A stretch of DNA of 64,000 nucleotides, taken from Cyanobacteria bacterium SBLK (lineage in GTDB: Bacteria > Cyanobacteriota > Cyanobacteriia > Cyanobacteriales > Spirulinaceae). A program made the translations under genes and the position numbers. The notes under the pieces were generated by a model. That model was not told the DNA's origin. It was given only the letters and a program-made list of their open reading frames with translations, and ran no database searches. The stretch is taken from positions 166,081-230,080 of the forward strand of contig JAGHZQ010000034.1 in the NCBI GenBank assembly GCA_017746715.1, in the 5' to 3' direction. Positions 63,896 through 64,000 of the stretch are shown piece after piece (position 1 is the first letter of the stretch; every line of letters begins with the position of its first letter).

Positions 63896-64000
63896 AAGCA
63901 GTCCAAAAATGGACTCTTGCAGGCGTAGTCAAAGCGCCGCTACTGACTCCTTTAAGACATAATCCTAAAGTTGCCGCTACTTTCCTTAAAATGTTTGCCG
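63876..64000 (-). CDS. tnpB: TnpB, C-terminal 40 residues (partial)
   Basis: The frame enters from the right edge and ends at TAG 63876-63878. The residues NILRKVAATLGLCLKGVSS, then GALTTPARVHFWTASESPSL, match the C-terminal end of cyanobacterial TnpB (OrfB) proteins of the IS200/IS605 group, after the RuvC-like nuclease and zinc ribbon, where A-A-N-I-L-R-K-V and R-G-A-L-T-T-P are conserved. TnpB is an RNA-guided nuclease whose guide RNA is normally made from the 3' end of the gene and the element right end, here 63862-63950 on the minus strand. Whether the protein is intact cannot be seen. Confidence 0.75.
   Translation of the reverse strand, partial: ANILRKVAATLGLCLKGVSSGALTTPARVHFWTASESPSL

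Overview
The window is a piece of a cyanobacterial chromosome. Direct evidence is the set of oxygenic-photosynthesis genes (psbO, a psb28-family gene, petM), the carotenoid pair crtP-crtB, a COP23 protein, tandem phytochrome-like GAF domains, an XisH/XisI pair, and a very high density of the HIP1 palindrome GCGATCGC in genes and spacers. Moderate GC, many two-component genes, PEP-CTERM and SLH proteins, and several decayed gene ends and dispersed repeats suggest a large-genome, probably filamentous (Oscillatoriales-like) species. The species itself cannot be named from the sequence.

Layout. 1-5.7 kb: the N-terminal part of a lipoprotein gene cut by the window edge, a group 3 sigma factor (sigF-like), psbO, a small conserved-looking ORF, then crtP and crtB (phytoene desaturase and synthase) in tandem. 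5.7-10.3 kb is accessory: a 173-bp inverted-repeat element (MITE-like), a short GN-repeat protein, XisI/XisH, a decayed ORF, a DUF2079 membrane protein, and a membrane-anchored PD-(D/E)XK nuclease-like protein. 10.3-14.4 kb: purN, a membrane protein, murT and a metallophosphoesterase. 14.6-18 kb: a CheR-TPR methyltransferase and a double CheW, without cheA or a receptor gene. 18-24 kb: a DUF4114-like protein, an MscS channel, a COP23 protein, signal peptidase I and a 2OG-Fe(II) oxygenase. 24-28 kb: pdxA, petM, a psb28-family gene, a TIGR01777 epimerase and a c-heme diguanylate cyclase.

28-36.4 kb: an SLH-domain GHL10 glycosidase, a P-loop kinase, a class A PBP, tyrS, a 44-aa membrane protein, a GNAT remnant, pyrF and a small secreted protein. 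36.4-41.5 kb: DUF2330, LRR, ADP-ribosylglycohydrolase and DUF4126 genes, then a decayed patch with a Uma2 remnant. 41.5-48.8 kb is a surface-polysaccharide region: GT61, O-antigen ligase, flippase, a second glycosyltransferase, then a dienelactone hydrolase and an SGNH hydrolase. 48.8-59.4 kb: a Rieske pheophorbide-oxygenase-like protein, a phosphohexomutase and three histidine kinases, one of them a candidate bilin-binding photoreceptor. 59.8-64 kb: a BaiN-type flavoprotein, a PEP-CTERM protein, hisH, a NUDIX hydrolase, a small membrane protein, and the 3' end of a TnpB gene of an IS200/IS605-type element running off the window.

Most of the window is ordinary core genome. The parts worth attention are the accessory block at 5.7-10.3 kb, a dispersed repeat family with three copies (about 17.8, 57.8 and 63.1 kb), the heme-c diguanylate cyclase, the tandem Cys-His GAF kinase, MurT without an adjacent GatD, and the IS end that seems to supply the stop codon of a small gene. 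No tRNA, rRNA or CRISPR array was seen.
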